From Isoetes taiwanensis (Eukaryota > Streptophyta > Lycopodiopsida > Isoetales > Isoetaceae), in assembly GCA_021234155.1 (NCBI GenBank), contig JAJEKV010000024.1, positions 15,711,030-15,775,029 on the forward strand: 64,000 nucleotides of DNA. The letters run 5' to 3'. Numbering within the stretch: the stretch's first letter is position 1; every line of letters starts with the position of its first letter. Under the pieces are notes generated by a model that had not been told where the DNA came from, ran no database searches, and was given only the letters and a program-made list of their open reading frames with translations. Positions 1 to 11,491 of this stretch are shown piece by piece. A program made the position numbers and the translations under genes.

Positions 1-471
1 CATATCTGGCCTTGCCACGTGGCATATGGCATCCTTATGGCATCTAGAATGATACCTAGGTTATTCACCTAGGGTTTTGACATAGAATTTATTTTCCAAA
101 GGAAAGGGCAAAAAGTAGAATGGCATATGAAATAGAAAGGAGTTTGTGATAGAATGAGAGTGGGGTTGAGGAATCAAGGCAAAAAATGAGAGAGAGCATG
201 GAGAAATGTAAAGGGGAATAATTTAGGGGCAAAAGATTCTAGTTTACCATGGGGTCTTCCAAACTCTAGCTTCCAATATTCAAAAAGGTATCTTCCAAAC
301 TTCTTACCCAAAACCTTATAAGCATCCTTTGACCTCAAATGGAGCATTTCTTATGAGAGTTGACCTTGAAGATAAAGATCCCTTGACCTTCACACCAATG
401 TTGACTACCAAGTCTCCCTAACTCTAGCAAACAAACCAATCAATTAGTATGTTGCCCTTTGGGGGCAACAG
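1..471. other. Non-coding left flank
   Basis: AT-rich sequence without an open frame that looks coding. It stops abruptly where an integrase reading frame starts at about 472, so this is the 5' truncation point of the Copia element. It may be host DNA or part of another element's LTR; nothing in it decides this. Confidence 0.4.
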
Positions 472-474
472 AGA

Positions 475-2115
475 TGCAAAACTTATGCTTTAGCAACAAA
501 GTCACAAGCTCTACAAGCATTTAAACAGTTTGTGGTTGAATCTGAAAGGGAAACTGGAAACAAACTAAAATGTATTAGATCAGATAGAGGTGGAGAATAC
601 CTATCTGATAAATTCAGACTATATTGTATAAAGCATGGCATTAAAAGGCAATTAACATGCAGACATAGTCCACAACAAAATGGTGTGTCAGAAAGGAAAA
701 ACAGAACCATATTGGATGCTGTAAGATCCATGCTAAAGCAAACTGGTCTACCAAACAAATTATGGGAAGAAGCCTTGAGAACCAGTGTTGAAATTCAAAA
801 TAATCTGCCATCTACCAGCATTGGAGGACACTTACCTTGTTTGTTATGGAATCCTAACACAAAAGTTAATTTTGACAAGTATAAAGTGTATGGGGAATCC
901 AAAGGATACAGAATATATAATCCAACAAACAAGACAATTATCATTAGCAGAGATGTCTTATTCAATGAAAATGTGCTATATAAACACAGGTACAAACAAG
1001 GACAGAAGATTAAGGAGGAATGCACTGAAAATGAAAAGGTAAAATTTGACATAGTAGAAGATGATGAAATAACTCAAAATGCTGATATGCAGCAAGAAGA
1101 TGTGCAACAAGAAGTCAACCCTGCTGAGCAGATTTCTAATGATAATGTTGACAATAAGGAAATGAAAATAAAGAGGAAAAGGAAGACACAAGCTGAAAGG
1201 CTAATAGAGGAAGCAAATTTAGGGGATCTACCATATAGTAGAGATGAACAAGGGAGAAGTAGAAGGAATGTTCCTAATGAAGAGCCAGAATTTGAGCAAA
1301 TAATGATACTACTAGAAGATGAGTATTTACCACAAAACTTTGAAGATGTCCAACAGAGTGAAAATAAGGACAAGTGGGTGACAGGTATGAATGAAGAATT
1401 AAGTTCATTTACAGAGACAAAAACATATGAGCTAGTTGATCTAGACAAGAGCAAAAATATAATTGGAAGTAAATGGTTATTTAGGATAAAAGAAAATCCT
1501 GATGGCAGGAAAAGATATAAGGCCAGATTAGTAGCACAAGGATATACTCAAAAAAAGGGGAAAGACTATGAAGAAACTTACTCTCCAATTGTCAAGCTAA
1601 CAAGCATCAAAATATTGCTGGCCATGGCCAATGCTATGAACATGGAAATACATCATATGGATGTTAAAACAGCATTTTTAAATGCTAATTTAGAGGAGGA
1701 AGCATAGATGAGGCAAGCCCCTAGTTTTGAGCAAGGAGAAAATAAGGTATGGAAACTACACAAAGCCGTCTATGGGTTAAAACAATCCCCAAGAGAGTGG
1801 TACCTTTGTATGAATCAATTTCTGCAAGAACATGGGTTTGAAAAACTAAAGAATGATGGAAATATTTATAGATTCCAACAGGGAGAAGATTTTTGCATTA
1901 TTGCACTCTATGTTGATGATTGCATAATGATTGCAAATACCATGAAGATTCTAAATGAAGCGAAAGGTATTCTGAACACCAGATTTCAAATGTCAGATTT
2001 AGGAGAATTAAAAAAATTCCTGGGGATAGAAGTCATCAGAGACAAGGATCAGAAGTATATCAAATTGTATCAGAAAACTCATATTGATAATATGGTGAAA
2101 AGATTCAATTTAGAA
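475..2115 (+). pseudogene. Copia integrase and reverse transcriptase, broken
   Basis: The frame opens inside the integrase core. It shows the RSDRGGEY block, then HSPQQNGVSERKNRTI, both typical of Copia integrases. A linker rich in Glu, Lys and Asn follows. The reverse transcriptase starts near KWLFRIKENPDG and continues through ARLVAQGYTQ, the YSPIVKL block, MDVKTAFLN and the catalytic YVDD. A TAG at 1705-1707 interrupts RT just before MRQAP; Copia elements usually have a tyrosine codon there (LEEEIYM-type), so one or a few base changes broke it. The frame continues unchanged after the stop and ends at 2115, where a LINE tail interrupts it. Enzyme function is lost. The family assignment is secure from the motif set. 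Confidence 0.88.
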
Positions 2116-2382
2116 TAGAATAGAATAGAATAGTTTTTTTAACGTCCACGGAGACCAATAGGTCATGGGACCCAGACAATGGGCTAGTACAATCATTACT
2201 ACTAGGATTAAAAAACCCCTGCCTCGAAAGGTTTTCAAGGGAAAAACCTTTGCAGTAATGATGATACTAGACAAGCTTAGATAATGACTACTGAGGGCTC
2301 AGTAATTGCAGACGTTTATCTAGAACCTCAAGTATATATAATGCCAAGTCATGCACAGATGGTGTGCTGAGAAGTTGTAGAA
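2116..2382 (-). mobile_element. LINE 3'-end fragment inserted in Copia
   Basis: The insertion splits the Copia frame: codons ending at 2115 continue in phase at 2383. In LINE orientation (minus strand) it ends with a block containing TTGGTCTCCGTGGAC, also found at the 3' end of the LINE near 30.55 kb and, less well preserved, near 19.1 kb. Further upstream it shares the TTTTCC-GAAAACC-TTCG block with the 30.5-kb copy. It ends in a T-rich stretch and a pentamer tail, (TTCTA)n in LINE orientation. TAGAA flanks it on both sides and is a likely target duplication. It is strongly 5'-truncated and holds no coding sequence. Confidence 0.8.
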
Positions 2383-3139
2383 GATGCTAAAGTAGTGAAG
2401 ATTCCCATGACACCAGGTCATACTCTCACATCAAACTCACAGGACATGCCAAGTGCAAACTTGGAAGAAACACCTTACAGAGCCTTAGTTGGATGTCTAT
2501 TGTATTTGGCAAACTACACGAGACCTGACATTGCATATGCAGTTAACATATTGAGTAGAAGATGTCATAATCCCACAATAAATCATTGGGAAGCAAGAAA
2601 AAGGGTGCTTAAATATCTCAAAGGAACATCCACTCAAGGTATATGTTACACTTCAGAAAATTTAAAACTAACTGCCTATAGTGATGCAGATTGGGGTGGA
2701 GATCTAAGTACCAGAAGATCAACATCAGGATATGTTATATTTTTGGAAGACAATGCAATAACTTCGAGGTGCAAAAAGCAAGCTGCCATATGTAGCAATG
2801 AGTTCTGCAGAGGCAGAATATGCTGCTTCTTCATTAGTAGCCAAAGAATTAGTGTGGTTAAGAAGATTATTGCAAGACTTAAATCTTAATCAAGAAGGAA
2901 CCACTGAAATCATGACAGACAGTCAAAGTTGTATAGCCATAGTAAAAAATCTAGTTCATCATGATAGAACCAAACACATTGAGCTAAATATACATTTTAT
3001 TCGAGATCTGGCAATGAAAGGGATCATACAAATGAGGTATGTTGACACTAACAGTCAGATAGCATATATTTTTACCAAGGCTCTTGCAGAAGCCAAATTC
3101 AGTAAATTTAAAGAACAATTAAAAATATTGTACTTATAA
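2383..3139 (+). pseudogene. Copia RT C-terminus and RNase H, frameshifted
   Basis: This resumes the polyprotein after the LINE tail, with DAKVVKIPM and the YRALVGCLLYLANYTRPDI block that follows Copia RT. RNase H is recognisable from TAYSDADWGGD (first catalytic Asp), SSAEAEY (Glu) and TDSQSCI (Asp), and the usual KHIEL-IHFIRD region is present. A frameshift lies near 2790: the frame reading NAITSRCKKQA must shift to the frame starting at MSSAEAEYAA. The protein ends at a TAA just before the polypurine tract, which is normal for the family. It is non-functional in this copy. Confidence 0.85.
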
Positions 3140-3140
3140 G

Positions 3141-3152
3141 CTGAAGGAGGAA
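3141..3152 (+). promoter_or_regulatory. Copia polypurine tract
   Basis: CTGAAGGAGGAA lies directly after the pol stop codon and directly before TGTTAGAATA, the expected start of a 3' LTR. This is where plus-strand synthesis would be primed. Confidence 0.7.
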
Positions 3153-3800
3153 TGTTAGAATATTCAGCTTATAAGTGATTGTGACAGTCGAGCATTCATG
3201 AGAAGCAGTGGCAGTGAATGCATGTAAAGAGCAAAGACCATCTAATTTGAAAAGGGGCGCTGGCTGCAATTGAGGTGCTTAGAATCCAATATTAAGACTG
3301 TATTTCGCACTCAGCGCCCATATACATTCCCGCCGTATAAAATACGCGTGAGAAAAAAATACGCGTGTTAACATGGTTAGGTTTCAATGGTTCAAAGGCG
3401 TTTTTCTTTTGATACGCCTCTGGGATATTTGGTGATGATAGAAGAAGCCTGGATTGGAAAGTTTATCCACCCCTTAACCGTCGGATCTACCAAGAATAGA
3501 TATATATATGATTGATCATGACGAAGAATGTGTATCCAGAAGTAGGAGCAACGATTTGAGCCGGTTTATTTTGTTCTAGTAGATCATAATGTTTGAGAAG
3601 GTGTTAAAGATTGTTGAAAATATGATTGATGTGGCATAAGGGATTATTGACCATCTTTTGGCTCCCTTATTGCTTGCAAAGACAAGTTGTAGATGATTAA
3701 TCTTGCTAGACATATAAATTAAAGAATTGAAGTTGTTCAAGAATATATTTTGCCCAAATACTAACAGATCATACTCCATTGCCAATGTTCTGAATCAAAT
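3153..3800 (+). repeat. Probable Copia 3' LTR, end not defined
   Basis: It begins with TGTTAGAATA after the polypurine tract. A TATA-like stretch (CCGTATAAAATACG near 3333) fits an LTR promoter. Without the 5' LTR the right end cannot be measured. Any end between about 3600 and 3850 is compatible with what I see. Confidence 0.45.
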
Positions 3801-3989
3801 AAAATTATGAAATAAATACAAATCTTGAACACACACCTGAAAAGATTGGACTCTCAGCATATGTGAAGGTGCTAAAAATGATAGAGGGAGCAACCCAAAT
3901 CGTTCATCAGATGGGAATTGGGAGCGTCTCGCGTGTCGCGTGCAGCATGTTCAGACTCATGCCAGGACGGAGACAAAGAAGAGGGTAAA

Positions 3990-4297
3990 AGCATGCTACG
4001 GTGTACCACTTTTGGAACCCTCAAAAGTACCTACACTGGGTACTTTTAAAACTGGTACTTTCTAGTTTTTCTTTCCATTAAAATCAATCGAAAATTTTTG
4101 AATTGAAGGTCAATAACATGTCAATCTATAGTATTAGAGGATAACAATACTATTAGAGATTAATATAAATGAATTAACTGTCAAACTTATTATTTATTAC
4201 AACATTTATGCAAGTTCCCAGTACCCAGTGCTGGGTACTTTTCTGGGTAGTTTCGCACTCCCTAAAAAGTACTTTAGATGGTACACCCTAGCATGCT
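3990..4297. mobile_element. hAT-like MITE with 8-bp target duplication
   Basis: The palindromic octamer AGCATGCT flanks both sides (3990-3997 and 4290-4297). Inside it, inverted ends read ACGGTGTACCAC on the left and AGGGTGTACCAT on the right (reverse complement). The body is 292 bp, AT-rich, without coding capacity, and contains inner repeats of GTACC and GGGTAC. Size, inverted ends and 8-bp duplication fit a non-autonomous hAT element. Because the octamer is itself palindromic, it could instead be part of a longer inverted end with a TA target site. Confidence 0.7.
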
Positions 4298-4810
4298 TTC
4301 ACCCAAGAAAAAATGTGTTGATGCAAAACAAAAGCAAAATAGCCCAGGGAACTCTAAGAGAAATGTCAATGCATATGTAGTTGGTGCCAAATACTCTGTA
4401 TGGGGAGCATCCAGCTCGGCCATGCACTGAAGACCTCTTCTTGTTAATCTGTTTGCAAGTATCAGACTTCTACTGAATTCTGCTGCACAACAGTAATGGA
4501 GTTTGCTGAATCTCTTTGGAGTGCCTCTTTGCTTGTTCTTCATTACTGAGTATGTACTTGGTTGACTTCATTGGAATACGTTCTAGCCCACCTTTGGATG
4601 ACGTGGAAAATGGGGTTTGACCCCATCTTATTTTTGGATGGACGGCCATAGCTTGAGGGTTTGGCATTTTCTCTCATTTTTATAATAAAATGAACGGTTT
4701 TGGATTTGTTGGTTGGAGGGAATTTTGGCAATATTAATTGTCATGCCAGTTTTTGATTGAAGATTCTACCATGATATATTATTGTTTTTTCTCTGATTAG
4801 CAGGCTTGCC
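4298..4810. other. Intergenic, no gene seen
   Basis: AT-rich sequence between the MITE and the next transposon. The open frames here are short and show no domain or splice pattern. Confidence 0.4.
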
Positions 4811-5097
4811 TAAGGGTGTTTTTATGCTTGATATACCCATATTTTGGTTCGATCAGCACCCGATCAGCACCTTGAATCGCGACTGTCAGCCGAAGGGCAG
4901 GGCCGTCCGTCATTATGGTGAAGGGTACACCCTTCATCATTCGTCATCGATTTTTGAGCGCGAATTTTCTTCGAGCCATCCCCTGTTTTTTCATAATTTC
5001 GAATGCATCATTGCCATCCTCGCTTTAAATCTATTCAGTCGATCAAGCTTCTCCTATTCTCTGTTTTCCAAATTCATCTAGCAAGAACAGATTTGTG

Positions 5098-6949
5098 ATG
5101 GCGCTCAATTCCGGCGAGGTTGCTGTCCTTCTCTTTTGTGAAGCTCTCAAATTTCCCTTTGGCCTATGAAGTTCTAACCTTTTTTTTGCTTGCAGGACAT
5201 GCTGATGGCGAGAACGGAATATGAATTCCATGTTAACCGGGCTGGGAAAAAGCCCAAAGAAATTAAGGCAAAAGATGTTACAGAGGCCGATTTTCTTCGA
5301 GTTTAGAAGATGCCACTCAGGAAAGGGAAGATTAACCTGAAATTTATTTGGCCTGCCTATGAAACCCAGTTGAACGACCTTCTTGGACGGATTTACCAAA
5401 AATCCAAGCCCACTAACAATGAAGTTAGAGTCACCTTTGCTAGAGCTTTTGCCTGGGCTAATTCCCCTCGAGCAGCTACAAATCCTGAGGAATATGCTAT
5501 CAACTGGACATCCTTCTGATGGTTTTAGGACTTCTGAGCGACAGTTGTCAGTTAAGCAAGAGGATAATAGCTACAGCAACAACAGCAATGCCATACTCAA
5601 TCAGCTTAGGAGGCTTGCTGCCATGAAAGCTGAAAAAGAAAACGATATTTTGATGAAAGAAGAAGATTATTTGAGGAAGGAGGGTGCTCTCACTCAAGCT
5701 GACTTTCAGATCTCTGCAATAGAAGAGCAGATATCTGAAAAAGTGAAGGACATAGAGGCTTTAGAAACAGCTGCGCCAGACGAACAAGAAGCTATTCAAA
5801 GGCTTAAAGCACAAGAAGAAATGTGGCGAGACCTGTTGGGCAGCACCATAAATAAGTTGGATAAAAATGGATTGAAGAATTTGAAGGCCGACATCATCGA
5901 ACTCAAAGAAGAAGTTGATGCTATTGAAAAGCATATGAAGATTTGGCATGCCAAATGCAAACATGTTGCTTTTCTCTGATCCCGAGTCCAACAGAAATCG
6001 GATGCACCTAGGTATGGGTTCCTATGACATGCCTTTCTTGGATAATAAGGATGCATGTGAAGCATGTGGCCTTTTTTTCTGCAAAGATTATGAATTGCAT
6101 GTCAAATTAACATGTGGTCACAAATACCATGTTTTTTGCTTTTCTGCTGTTTTGGACTGTATGCATTGCACTGTACCTACCTGTCATGAAGAGGTTCCAG
6201 GCAGCATATTGCAAGAATTGGTATATAAAGAATACCATCCTGTTGAAAGTGACACAGAAAGTGAGAATGATAGTGACACTGAAAGTAAGAAGACAAGAAA
6301 AACAAGGTGCTGAGGACCAAAAAAGGAGGTAAAGAAGAAGAAGATAGCAGCACTTCTCTGTACACGCTACCTGCTGCTCCTGACTTCATTGCAGAAAGAG
6401 TTGCAAAGAAGAAGACCAGATCTGTGAAGAAGCTCAAACTGGAGAAAGGTAATGCCTTTGACTCTATTTTTTATTTGTTTTAAAAGTTTTCATGTACTGT
6501 AGCTTGTAGAAATATTTTGCAGGTTTATTGATGTGGACAAGTTAAGTCCAGTGAAATTTGTTCATCTCAGCCCTCTCAAAAGCACAAGAAAATCACCAAG
6601 GTTGAATGACAACCTGCTGAAAGGTGATGTTACCACTCCTGAGAAGAAGAAAATAGGTTCAACAGGTAACATAACTTATTTATTTATGAAATGTTTGTAT
6701 GCTTAACTTTTTTGTTTCATTCCTTACTGATTTCTGCTACAATGCTTTGCAGAAAATGTGAATAATCTTGCTGCTGAACCTCAGGGTGCTGAACCTCAGG
6801 ACAAAGCAGATATTGAGGAAGTGCTGAAGTCACCAGCACTTGGAGATTTGGCTGAGCAATATAATTCAGGAAGTAGCAGTTCTGAAGAAGTGAACCCTGA
6901 TATTACCTTGGCAAAGTATTGCCAGGACAAACAAGTGGAAAAGAAGTGA
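5098..6949 (+). pseudogene. Coiled-coil/RING-like accessory protein of the transposon
   Basis: Likely exons are 5098-5118 (MALNSGE), 5196-6448, 6533-6666 and 6753-6949, with GT-AG borders; the last junction keeps phase. The N-terminal part (RKGKINLKFIWPAYETQLND) is followed by a long Glu/Lys-rich coiled coil (about 5570-5940). Then comes a Cys/His cluster reading CEACGLFFC, TCGHKYHVFC, CMHC and a further Cys-His, a RING-like zinc-binding arrangement. The tail is acidic and then basic (SDTESENDSDTESKK, KKKTRSVKKLKL, KSPRLN). An in-frame TAG at 5304-5306 and frame changes near 5500, 5960, 6310 and 6520 break the gene, unless some reflect introns I misplaced. RING proteins are often ubiquitin ligases or chromatin factors; its role here is unknown. 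Confidence 0.55.
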
Positions 6950-7500
6950 ATGGTTTTATGAAAGAAAACCACCAATTTTCAAATGTAGGTGGTTTTCTAT
7001 GGTTTTCAAACTTTAAGTTATAACTACTTAACAGTGCTGCTATGACATGCTCACTTCTGTGAAATGGAGCTGTACATTTTGGTTATTTTTGTAAACCCTT
7101 CAGCACCTTTTAATATATGATCTACAGTTTTAACCAATGTCTTGTTTAATACTTGATTGTTTTAGAAAGCAATTGGATTGTGTTTAATTGTAAATAAGAT
7201 TGTGTCATAGAAAGCAATTGGTTTGTGAAAGTTGAAGTGGAAGGTTTGTTTGTGAAAGTGGATTGTGTTTACTTGTAAATGAGATAATGGATTGTGAAAG
7301 TGGATTGTGTTTACTTGCAATTGGATAATGGTTACATTTTTACAATGTCAATGTCAATGTCAATGTTTAAAATTCAATGGTTGTAATTTCTGTAAATTCA
7401 ATGGTTACATTTTTACAATGTCAATGTCAATGTTTAGAATTCAATGGTTGTAATTTCTGTAATGGTTATAATTCCAAAAACCTGAAATGGTTGGAATGGT
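6950..7500. other. Convergent 3' region with short direct repeats
   Basis: This lies between the two convergent genes. It contains several copies of AATGTCAATGTCAATG and of TTCAATGGTTGTAATTTCTG, and repeats of GTGGATTGTGTTTACTTG. It probably provides 3' UTR and polyadenylation sequence for both genes. No coding frame was seen. Confidence 0.5.
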
Positions 7501-10500
7501 TTATATTTCATTGTCTCCATTCTTTCTTCTTCTTTTCTTTGCAACCTTTGCACTGCTTTGAGTTTGTGATTTTGAGTCAACTGCATCTTGTGCCAAGATG
7601 GTAGTGTTTTGTGGCAAGCTGTCCATGATGTGATCATGCACATCTTCATCAAGCTCATACTGGTTATTTCCCATGTGATGCATGACAAAGTTCACTACAG
7701 TAACTAAATGATTGTAAACACTACATTCAGGATCATGCTCCAGCAACTCGTATCTGCAGCCTCTAATGAACTTGTAGTACTTTCCTGTTACAACAACTTC
7801 ATTCCTACCAAACTTCTGCCCCCAAGGATCCTTGTATGCTTTCTCAATGACATGTTTAACCTGTGTGCATTTCAGAATATAAAAATCTACCTATTCTTTG
7901 TTGTTAGGCTCGGCATTGACTGCAAAGTTATCTCCAATTGCAATTATATTTGACTTCCATTCAGGATCTCCCTCATAAACAGGACCATCAGCAGCTTCAT
8001 CTTTATATTCAGCACCTGGTCTTAGCTCAGAAAAAATCCATGTGCCTATTCTCTCCCTGTTTGGACACTTGCCATACTTACCAAGCCAGCAATTGTGGCA
8101 GAAACAAGAATAATTCATGTGTGCAACTTGAGTAGGGTCTGTACTTTGAATAGGCCTGATATCATGGAAATGACTTGATCCAACTAGAGTTGCACAATCA
8201 TAACTCTCACTCCTGTCAACTTCATCAATTCCTATTTCCCAAAAAAACCTGCAGTTTCACAAACATAGAACATTCAAACAAAATATGAAATGATGTAAAA
8301 GGGTTTTGAGAAAATACCTAAATCTGTCCTTCCCTTCAATTGTGGAATGTTCTTTGAAATGTCTCGTACAAAAAACAACTACATCATGTGCATTTCTCAA
8401 TGGTGTTGAATTCCTCTTCAACATTTCATGAGTTAGTGCCCTCTTAATGACAGCTCCAGCTCCAGCACCATCATGTTCACCTGTCTCAAGAAAAATGATT
8501 GATCATGCATAGGAATACAACAATAAAAGAACAAAACATTTCAGAATACCTTTTCCATGGTATGAAGCGAAATAATTCCAATTTATTAGAATGCTGGAGT
8601 TTTGGTAGTACCTACCAAGGAAATAAAATGGCCTTGCACCTTTAAACTGATGAGAGCATCCATCAGACCACATAATATGCTGCTTATATTTGATACCTCT
8701 GTCTGCTAAAAAATTTGCATGTTTGAGCAAGCAGTGTTGCACAAATAAGGTGTCATGTTCCCTATCATCTGAGATGTAGAAATGTGTCTCTTTGATAATT
8801 CTTCTTTCATTCTCATCTAAATGAGGGTCATCTAATTTTGCTGCATGTCTGTATGTAATGTGTACCAAAATTGTGCACTGATCATTCCTCCAATGAAGAC
8901 TTTGGATTTCTTGTTGGATCTTGAAGGTATAATTCTCAGCAAAGTCGATTACTGAAACAATTGAATCCTTTGGAAACGTTGCCAAACAATCCCTAAATTG
9001 TTTGGCCTGCCACCTCCCCTCATAGTTGTGTGGAATGAACTGATTCAAGACTGTCTTTGCATTCTCAAATATCTCAGCAACACTTGTTGATTTGTAAACC
9101 AATTTGGTTACTGGTTTTTTAGAAACCTTATAACCTCCCTTATCATCAGGCTCTTCCACATACTCATAGACCTACAACAGTAAACAACAGCAAATCACAA
9201 CCAGCACTAGACAACCTAAATAGACAATCCTCACCTTGTCATATGTCTTCCAGTCGACTTGATACCCTTTCACAGATGTCTTTTCCTTTGGACATATTGG
9301 TAACTTGCTTGGCCCACACTTTTTGTATTTTAAAGTCAAACAATCATGTGCATACCATTCATCAGATTCATCTCGTGCACATACTAGTGACCTCCAAAGC
9401 TCACTAGTTGAAGCATAGGTGCACTTTCTTGACATGCATGTTGGTCCAGGCCCACAGACCTCACAAGTGCACTTGCAACCAACACCATGTATTTTTTCAT
9501 CATGTCTGACTTTGTTAATTGCAACTCTTACAAAGTCTGCTTTCATATGATACACACAGCAACACGTCTCTCTATCCTTAACCTTCCTAACATAGAGAGG
9601 TTTCAATGCATGGAATAGTGAAAAAGAGACCTCAAACTTTGGATATTCACTTCTGAAACGTTGGTAGAAAGTGACCTGCAAGACATGCAACAAACAATTA
9701 GCATTAGACATTTTGAAAACAGTCCAACAATAAAGAATAAAATACAACCAATAAATAAAATACAACCAATAAATATTCTAATCTGAGTCTCTTCTAAGAA
9801 GTGTAGTGGATGCATAATTTTCTTCCCTTTAGATAATCTGATCTTTAAAACATGTTTCTTGGAAGGAGACACTCTAGTGTTGTTCCTCCAAAAGTCAACT
9901 ATGAATTTTCTTTCATCATAAGAAAGTTTGTCAATTCTTGTGCTTTTCTTGAACATGGACCATGGGCCATCACCATGTTCAGCAGCTAACCTTCTATTAA
10001 CTGCAACTGTAACAATTTTCCTGTTTAGATTCATTTGTTTGGCAAAAGCACATTTGTTAGTATCAGCACTAACTACAAAAGACATTGCAGCACTTCTGGT
10101 ATCAGTGGTTTTCGAGTACTTATGTGCTTCAAAAGAATCCCTCAGATTTTTAACAATCATTTCCATTGTTTTCACTTCTTTTGTGCATGGAACACCAAGT
10201 TCTGGCACCCACTTGGCAGTACCACTTAGGATTTCTTTTCTGTCAGCAGGTTTAGCTGTTTCAAAAATTTGATTCAATACTTTCCCTACTTCTTTGGACA
10301 GTTTCTTTTTTTTCCTTGAGGTAAGTAAACCTTTTTCCAGAGCTGCATCATCTGCACCAGCTTCTTTTTCCTTTTTTTTTCTGCCTTTGGATCCTTCTTA
10401 TCTTAGTAGCTTTTTTTTTTAACATAACTTCCAATGAATGTTGGCAGGACATGTTCTCACAACCTTCATTCAAGCAGGAATCAGTATTCATCCAATTTAA

Positions 10501-10887
10501 TCTTAATTACCAAGTGTGTAGAAAAATAAGTCAGCATAGTTATGTGCATGAAAAATAAGTCATAGTTATGTGTAGAAAAATAAGTCAGCATAGGTGTTAC
10601 CTGAATTGTTTGAAGCATCTGGTCTTCCAAGATCTGATGCAAACAAGTCTGAAAGTGGAAATATTCTTAAATGTAGTCAACCTAGATAGAATACATATGT
10701 AAAAGTCAAAGCATATTTGAGGAAACAAACCTTCTTGTTCTAAACAAAACGAATCCATGGTAGGCTCAGCAACATCTCCATCAAAAACATTTGAAGGCAT
10801 GAAATCTGGACAAGAAGCATTTGGCAGCTCCCCAAAATCATACGAGGATCTGTAATTATCGACATGATCTTCCAAATAACTGTATTC
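7501..10887 (-). pseudogene. DDE-like transposase candidate, multi-exon, lightly damaged
   Basis: I read exons (5' to 3') at about 10887-10732, 10650-10602, 10491-9786, 9674-9235, 9171-8550, 8480-8318 and 8248-7501; those from 9674 onward join in phase. Conserved-looking blocks: a Cys-rich knot (VGCKCTCEVCGPGPTCM), VSVIDFAENYTF, THFYISDDREHDTLFVQH, WSDGCSHQFK, and HGKGEHDGAGAGAVIKR, which is assembled across an intron. Acidic residues in the D-x-ENY, SDD and SDG blocks could form an RNase H-like active site, and the HGKG-x-HDG-x-GA block closes the core. I recall similar uncharacterised proteins but no superfamily name. Damage is light: TAG at 7893-7891 in an otherwise continuous frame, one extra base in an A-run near 10371-10380, and a lost donor near 9780. 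Confidence 0.6.
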
Positions 10888-11491
10888 TGCATCAAATAAA
10901 TTGAAAGTTAAATTTCATCTTTCAGCACCACAACAGCACAGTCCTTTACATGTGCTGAATTGGGTTCGGATTCCCTCACTAAATTTGAGGAATATTTATA
11001 CCTGCAGGTAAGGAAGTATTTGCTTGGTTTGTGGTACTTTGTTCTCAGAAAAATTCTTTGAGAATGTTGAACAGCAATTGGAAAAGTGCTTTGATTGCTC
11101 TACAAATTAGATGCGGGCCCTAATAGAGTCTCCCTGCATCAAACTTGCATGAATTCTTTGCTAATGAAGCTAGGAAAGCTTTTTTCCAGTCGGAAACCAT
11201 AGCTTTCCTGCTCCAAGCAAGAAACACAATTATGCATCAAAGAAATGTTAATTCCGCCAATTTCCATTTCGAAAGCAACCTACCCTTCCAGGATCGCTGA
11301 GTTGGTTTCAATCAAGGTCCTTGATTGATCTTGAAGGCCAACGAATTCTCCCGCTCCCCGGAATAGCTATGGCGGGTGACGCGTGAGAAGGGTGACGTTT
11401 TTGGTGAAGGGTTGAAGAAGGCCGAACAGCACTTCACCAGCACTAGTGTCGCGACATGTTTTTTTGAACATGTCAAATGAAAATACACCCC
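10888..11491 (-). other. 5' region of the transposase gene and right transposon end
   Basis: It contains the likely promoter and first exon(s). A short frame on minus starting MEIGGINISLMHNC (around 11260) could be a leader exon, but it does not join clearly to the next exon. The outermost 25 bases form the right inverted end. Confidence 0.35.

Larger units (their letters stand above)
472..3800 (+). mobile_element. 5'-truncated Ty1/Copia LTR retrotransposon
   Basis: Domain order is integrase core, then reverse transcriptase, then RNase H, which is the Copia order. Gag, protease and the N-terminal half of integrase are missing. A polypurine tract (3141-3152) is followed by TG and a probable 3' LTR, whose end I cannot fix, so the right boundary is approximate. 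The polyprotein carries an in-frame stop, a LINE-tail insertion and a frameshift, so this copy is dead. Confidence 0.85.
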
